Origin: CAZVEV01 sp964625865
Lineage (GTDB): Bacteria > Planctomycetota > Phycisphaerae > SM23-33
Reading direction: 5' to 3'
Assembly (NCBI GenBank): GCA_964625865.1
Contig: CAZVEV010000103.1
Span: 1 to 17,924, forward strand
DNA length: 17,924 nt
A program made the position numbers and the translations under genes. A model generated the notes under the pieces. It ran no database searches. It was not told the origin of the DNA and worked only from the letters and a program-made list of their open reading frames with translations. Each line of letters starts with the position of its first letter. Positions within the stretch are counted from its first letter, which is position 1. Shown here piece after piece: positions 14,561-17,924 of this stretch.

Positions 14561-15400
14561 CTACGCGTTATTCCGTCGTTTCCTCAGTGTGTGGGCGATC
14601 AGACCGAGGCGTGAGACGACCTCGTTCATCGATCCGGGCCTCTTGGCCGGCTGGGCTTCGATGCAGTCACGGATCAGTTTGCTCAGCGGGACCGGGACGT
14701 CCGGATTGATCTGCTCGGGGGCCACCACCGCCATCTCGGACACCAGCGTTACGGCGCCCTTCTTGGGCAGTGCGGTGGGAATGGCCCGCCCGGTCAGCGT
14801 CCAGTACATGGCGGCGGCCAGGTTGAACACGTCCGTGCGCCCGTCGAGGGGGCGCCGGTGGACCTGTTCGGGGGCGATGAAGTCCGGCGTGCCCTGGATG
14901 CGGTCCTTGATCGTGCCCACCGGGCAGCTCTGCCCCATGTCGATGATCTTGACGCCCCCCTCGTCGTCCACGAGGATGTTGTTCGGCTTGATGTCGGCGT
15001 GAACGAACCCCTTGACGTTCATGTGCGCCAGGGCCTTGCCCACCTCCGTAAAGACCCGGACCACCTCGGCGACCGATTCAGGGCGGTCCTCCTGGATGGT
15101 CGTCCCCTCGCAGTATTCCATGATCAGGTGCACTTCGCGCACGGCCAGCCAGCGCTTGATGCGATGCAGGCGGTAGATCTTACGAAGGGTCGGGTGGTCC
15201 AACTGGGAGGCGATGCGGTATTCGTTGACCGCCTGGGCGAGGAACTTGTTGTCGGCGTTCTCGCGCTTGACGACACGCTTGAGCGCATAGACATCGTTCG
15301 TCTGGCGATCCCTGATCTGCCAGATCGTACTGCGGGCCCCGCTGCCGAGGTACCTCATGACCTGGTAGCCGGGCACCTCTAACGTCTTAGGTACGCTCAT
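14561..15400 (-). CDS. Soluble Hanks-type Ser/Thr protein kinase
   Basis: A 279-residue protein that is nearly all kinase domain. The Gly-rich loop is YLGSGARSTIW (17-27), the ATP-binding Lys is K41 (VYALKRV), the helix-C Glu is E60 (NEYRIASQL), the catalytic loop is HADIKPNNIL (D136, K138, N141) and the metal-binding Asp is D154 in DMG, a conservative DFG variant. GTPDFIAPEQ and GRTDVFNLAAAMYWTLTG complete the fold. No membrane segment or sensor domain follows, so it should act in the cytosol. All catalytic residues are kept, unlike the pseudokinase at 9077. ATG 15400 has a poor RBS. It is the first gene of a four-gene set with a strong promoter 58 nt upstream. Substrates are unknown; the phosphatase and YhbY-like genes behind it are candidates for partner and target. 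Confidence 0.92.
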   Translation of the reverse strand: MSVPKTLEVPGYQVMRYLGSGARSTIWQIRDRQTNDVYALKRVVKRENADNKFLAQAVNEYRIASQLDHPTLRKIYRLHRIKRWLAVREVHLIMEYCEGTTIQEDRPESVAEVVRVFTEVGKALAHMNVKGFVHADIKPNNILVDDEGGVKIIDMGQSCPVGTIKDRIQGTPDFIAPEQVHRRPLDGRTDVFNLAAAMYWTLTGRAIPTALPKKGAVTLVSEMAVVAPEQINPDVPVPLSKLIRDCIEAQPAKRPGSMNEVVSRLGLIAHTLRKRRNNA

Positions 15401-15457
15401 GATTACAGATTTCTACAGGATGGATGAAGGATAGATGATGCCTGTATTATGCATATC

Positions 15458-15486
15458 AGTATACCGTATGCGGATCGCGATGTTAA
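15458..15486 (-). promoter_or_regulatory. Strong sigma70-like promoter of the kinase operon
   Basis: On the minus strand TTAACA (15486-15481), a 17-nt spacer and TATACT (15463-15458) each match the consensus at five of six bases. A start near 15451 would give a leader of about 50 nt before the kinase ATG at 15400. A second -10-like CATAAT lies just downstream. The AT-rich patch stands out in GC-rich surroundings. Confidence 0.65.
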
Positions 15487-15851
15487 GCGCTATTGTGATT
15501 TTTTCCGGCCCCGGGCGCCGTCGGGGGGCAGCGGCACGAGGGTAGGCGACAGTCGACTGGGCCTCGACGGGGAAGAGACACTCGATGACGGAGGGTTTCC
15601 GGCAAGGCTTGGCCCCGGGGCGACGACCGGCTGGCGAGTGCGGCCAAGCCCCCCGGCCACCCCGTAGCCGCATGCCACACTCGAACCCACCTCCTACCCC
15701 ATCGGCCGGGAGATCGTCGCTTAGGCCGCGGCCTCGTGCGTGCTGAAGGCTTCTCCGGGCGACGGGATCACCACGCCACCCGGCGCGTTGTCGGGCCGCC
15801 GGACCGGCCTCAGACCCGCCCCACGTTCTGCCGGGAACCCACTGGGTTTGC
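15487..15851. other. Intergenic region without a recognisable gene
   Basis: About 365 nt between the kinase promoter and the stop of the first discoidin-like gene. Short ORFs on both strands give only Arg/Pro/Gly-rich sequence with no known motif. Visible structure is one inverted repeat, GGCTTGGCC (15606-15614) with GGCCAAGCC (15642-15650), and a small hairpin AACCC-ACT-GGGTT (15836-15848) just after the minus-strand gene. A minus-strand reading of about 43 codons after that stop, ending at a TAA near 15722, could be an out-of-frame tail. Confidence 0.5.
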
Positions 15852-16700
15852 TCAGCCGCAGAACCGCGGCCGCGGCAGGTCGGTCTCGAGGTTGGGCATG
15901 GGCTGGTCTATGGGCGCCGGCGGGGCGTCGACCGCCCGGCCGTGCACTTCCACCTCCGTGTAGTGGTTCCCCTCATCCCGGATGCTGCCTCTGCTGTACA
16001 GGCGGACGTACCGCCCGGTGAAGCCCTTGCAATCGATCAGCTTGCCCTGGTAGGTCTCGACGTAGGCCTTGTCCCGGCCGAAGCCCAGCCCCGTGCTGTT
16101 GTCGTGATCGTTGTTAAAGACGGTCACGACGCCCTCGACGAAGTCCGGATCGTTCGAGATCTGCACGACCACGTCATGGTAGACGTTGGTCTGCGCCCTG
16201 CGCCACACCAGGACCGCGTAGATCGCCGACTCGTCCTGCAGGTCGATCTGCACCCAGGTGGGGACGTGTGCTTGAGGGTTGCCGTTCCACTGGGCCCACA
16301 ACTCCACGTAGTAGCCGTCGCCGCCCTGCTTCTCGCCGTCGGTGACGTACGTCAGCTCGCCGATCATCGGCTCGGGATCGTTGCTGGTCACCGGCATGTC
16401 CAGGGCGATGTTGGACGTACCGGGCGGCACGAGGAAGGGCCCGCGCCTGCGATACCGTCGTTCGTGCGACTCGAGATTCGGTATGCGGTGCTCCGGGATC
16501 AGATACGGCGTCCCCCTGAACGACGGCCCCGGCAGGGAGACACTCAGCGGTACCAGTGAGGGCCTCCGCGAGTCGGCCGGCCCGGCGGCGGCGTCCCCCC
16601 CGTGGGCCGCCGCAGGACTCGCTGCCCCGCCCCGATCCTCACACCCGCCGCACCACACCGCCGCGAGGGCGATCGTCGTCACCGTCAGTGTCCTGATCAT
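15852..16700 (-). CDS. Discoidin-like (F5/8 type C) secreted protein, possible lipoprotein
   Basis: A 282-residue protein with a signal peptide (MIRTLTVTTIALAAVWCGGC). Cys20 could be lipidated, though the CGGC box is not canonical. After a 65-residue Pro/Ala/Ser linker, residues 88-256 form a galactose-binding-like domain: NIALDMPVTSNDPEPMIGEL, VTDGEK, WVQIDLQDESAIYAVLVW, VFNNDHDNS, YQGKLIDCKG, GRYVRLYSRG and NHYTEVEVHGR. Such domains bind glycans or other surface ligands. It starts 13 nt after its paralogue; the paralogue's TAG stop is part of the Shine-Dalgarno TAGGAG, so the two are one operon. A 25-residue Pro-rich tail is absent in the paralogues. No catalytic domain is seen. Confidence 0.82.
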   Translation of the reverse strand: MIRTLTVTTIALAAVWCGGCEDRGGAASPAAAHGGDAAAGPADSRRPSLVPLSVSLPGPSFRGTPYLIPEHRIPNLESHERRYRRRGPFLVPPGTSNIALDMPVTSNDPEPMIGELTYVTDGEKQGGDGYYVELWAQWNGNPQAHVPTWVQIDLQDESAIYAVLVWRRAQTNVYHDVVVQISNDPDFVEGVVTVFNNDHDNSTGLGFGRDKAYVETYQGKLIDCKGFTGRYVRLYSRGSIRDEGNHYTEVEVHGRAVDAPPAPIDQPMPNLETDLPRPRFCG

Positions 16701-16712
16701 CGCACGGTTCTC

Positions 16713-17750
16713 CTACTTGACCGGCTTGCCGTAGACTTCCACTTCGATGTAGTGGTTGGCTTCGTTGGAGGTGTTCTCCCGGGACCACAGGCGAACGTAG
16801 CGCCCCTGGACGCCTTTGCAGTCGATCAGCTTGCCCTGGTAGTCCTCCATGTAGACCTTGTCCTTGCCCTTGCCCTGCCCCGACGAGTTGTCGTGATCGT
16901 TGTTGAAGACGGTCCTGGATTCAATGAAGTCCTCGTCGGCGCCCACCTGGACCACCACGTCACGGTAGGCGATGTCGCCCTTGTGGTAATGCCACACCAC
17001 GATCGCGTAGATCGTCGCAGTCTGCTTGAGGTCTATCACGACCCACTGCTTGCCCGGCGCCAGTTCGACGAAGTAGCCGTCCGTGCCTTTCTTCTCGCCG
17101 TCGGTGACGTACTTCAACTCGCCGATGATCGGCTCGGGGTCGCTGCTGGTCACGGGTTTGCCCTTGGCCAGGTTCACCGTGCCCAACGGTGCGAGGAACG
17201 GCGGGCGCTTGCCCTTGCGAGGCGGGCCCATATTCGGTTCGTTCCTGACCGGCTGGGGCGTCGGAATAGGCCCCACGGCCGGCAGCGATATCGGCAAGGC
17301 AACCCTCTTGCCCCGAACGGTCGTGCCGCTGTTTGCCGGCGGCAGGGTCCCGGTGTGCTCGGGAATCTCAGGCAGTGTGCCCCGGTCGTCAGCGTTCGTT
17401 TCCTCGGCCAACCGCGGCGGCGTTTGGGCATCGCGACCCGTGAATGCCAGCAGCCCGATCGCCACGAGGATCGCCGCAGCCGCGGCAAGGCCTACGGCAA
17501 TGGGAAGCCATCGGCGCCTCGCCTTGCGAGAGACCGCTTCGATCGCCCCGCGCCGCGAAGCGTCAAGATGCGGGGCGGTCTCGCTCTGGAACAGCGCCGT
17601 CAGCAGGGCCACCACCCGCCGTATCATGCCGACTTCCGCTCGGGCGGTCGGGTCGTCGGCCAGGCGGGCCTCGACGGCTTTCAGCTTCTTCCCGCCCAGT
17701 TCGCCCGCCACGTAGGTGGTCAGGGCCACGTTGTCTCGCTCGTTTGCCAT
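16713..17750 (-). CDS. Anti-sigma-like membrane protein with outer discoidin-like domain
   Basis: A 345-residue protein with ATG 17750 preceded by AAAGGAG. Residues 1-55 (LTTYVAGELGGKKLKAVEARLADDPTARAEV) have the pattern of the N-terminus of anti-sigma-factor-like planctomycete proteins, but lack the HxxxCxxC zinc motif. A membrane helix spans 82-103, a Pro-rich linker about 110-180, and residues 185-341 form the same discoidin-like domain as its neighbours (NLAKGKPVTSSDPEPIIGEL, VTDGEKKGTDGYFVEL, VFNNDHDNSS, YQGKLIDCKG, NHYIEVEVYGKPVK). The topology puts the helix-rich N-terminus inside and the binding domain outside, as in a surface sensor. Whether the N-terminus holds a sigma factor is inference; no sigma gene is seen in the window. 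Confidence 0.8.
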   Translation of the reverse strand: MANERDNVALTTYVAGELGGKKLKAVEARLADDPTARAEVGMIRRVVALLTALFQSETAPHLDASRRGAIEAVSRKARRRWLPIAVGLAAAAAILVAIGLLAFTGRDAQTPPRLAEETNADDRGTLPEIPEHTGTLPPANSGTTVRGKRVALPISLPAVGPIPTPQPVRNEPNMGPPRKGKRPPFLAPLGTVNLAKGKPVTSSDPEPIIGELKYVTDGEKKGTDGYFVELAPGKQWVVIDLKQTATIYAIVVWHYHKGDIAYRDVVVQVGADEDFIESRTVFNNDHDNSSGQGKGKDKVYMEDYQGKLIDCKGVQGRYVRLWSRENTSNEANHYIEVEVYGKPVK

Positions 17751-17851
17751 TGTTCCGTGCTCCTTTCGGTTTCCATGTTCCACACCCGCGTCCCGCGTGC
17801 GCGCGGACCCCCCGCGGCTGCGTGAAACGGTGTTTGCGTCTGTCGGTACGG

Positions 17852-17924
17852 CTAGTTGCTCTTGGTCGCCACGGGCTTGCCGTAGACCTCGACCTCGATG
17901 TAGTGGTTGGACTCGTCAGTGGTG
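17852..17924 (-). CDS. Third discoidin-like paralogue (3' end only)
   Basis: The last 23 residues and a TAG stop are inside the window. They read TTDESNHYIEVEVYGKPVATKSN, nearly the same as the end of the neighbouring protein (NHYIEVEVYGKPVK). The rest of the gene lies beyond base 17924. The 101-nt gap to the next gene, which ends in an AAAGGAG RBS, has no clear promoter, so all three may be co-transcribed. Confidence 0.75.
   Translation of the reverse strand, partial: TTDESNHYIEVEVYGKPVATKSN

Overview
The window is a GC-rich bacterial chromosome segment with mostly tight, minus-strand gene clusters. The gene content (a Tes-type radical SAM protein, a 2-hydroxyacyl-CoA dehydratase-like protein, Hanks-type kinases, Cys4-ribbon membrane proteins, discoidin-like surface proteins and an anti-sigma-like N-terminus) would suit an anaerobic or facultative planctomycete, possibly Phycisphaerae. 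That placement is inference; there is no marker gene here that settles it.

Layout. (1) 1-3174, minus: a DUF2229/HgdB-like Fe-S protein followed 18 nt later by a Cys-rich radical SAM enzyme of the tetraether-synthase (Tes/MJ0619) type, cut by the window edge. (2) 3247-3318, minus: tRNA-Thr(UGU). (3) 3416-3928, plus: promoter and a RelB/Phd-RelE/ParE type toxin-antitoxin pair. (4) 4058-6778, minus: a Na+/solute symporter and a translationally coupled UroD-superfamily protein. (5) 6779-7240: divergent intergenic region with REP-like hairpins and a guaA promoter. (6) 7241-8809, plus: guaA, followed by several hairpins. (7) 9077-11257, plus: a zinc-ribbon pseudokinase with a proline-rich linker, one membrane segment and an outer lectin-like domain. 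(8) 11260-11466: a 35-bp inverted repeat pair between convergent genes. (9) 11475-12515, minus: an HtrA-like lipoprotein protease. (10) 12571-12674: a composite hairpin element that shares its end sequence with the element near 6931. (11) 12720-15400, minus: a Ser/Thr kinase, a PPP-like phosphatase, a YhbY-like RNA-binding protein and a zinc-ribbon membrane protein, read from a strong sigma70-like promoter at 15458-15486. (12) 15487-15851: no convincing gene. (13) 15852-17924, minus: three tandem paralogues carrying the same discoidin-like domain, the last cut by the window edge.

The strongest candidate for an undescribed system is the first cluster. A Tes-like radical SAM enzyme (a family that joins lipid tails through C-C bonds) sits directly behind a dehydratase/ester-reductase-like Fe-S protein, which suggests bacterial membrane-spanning or ether lipid synthesis. 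The kinase-phosphatase-YhbY operon and the pseudokinase with an outside sensor-like domain come next. Start codons were chosen by ribosome binding sites and family alignment from memory; no searches were run.
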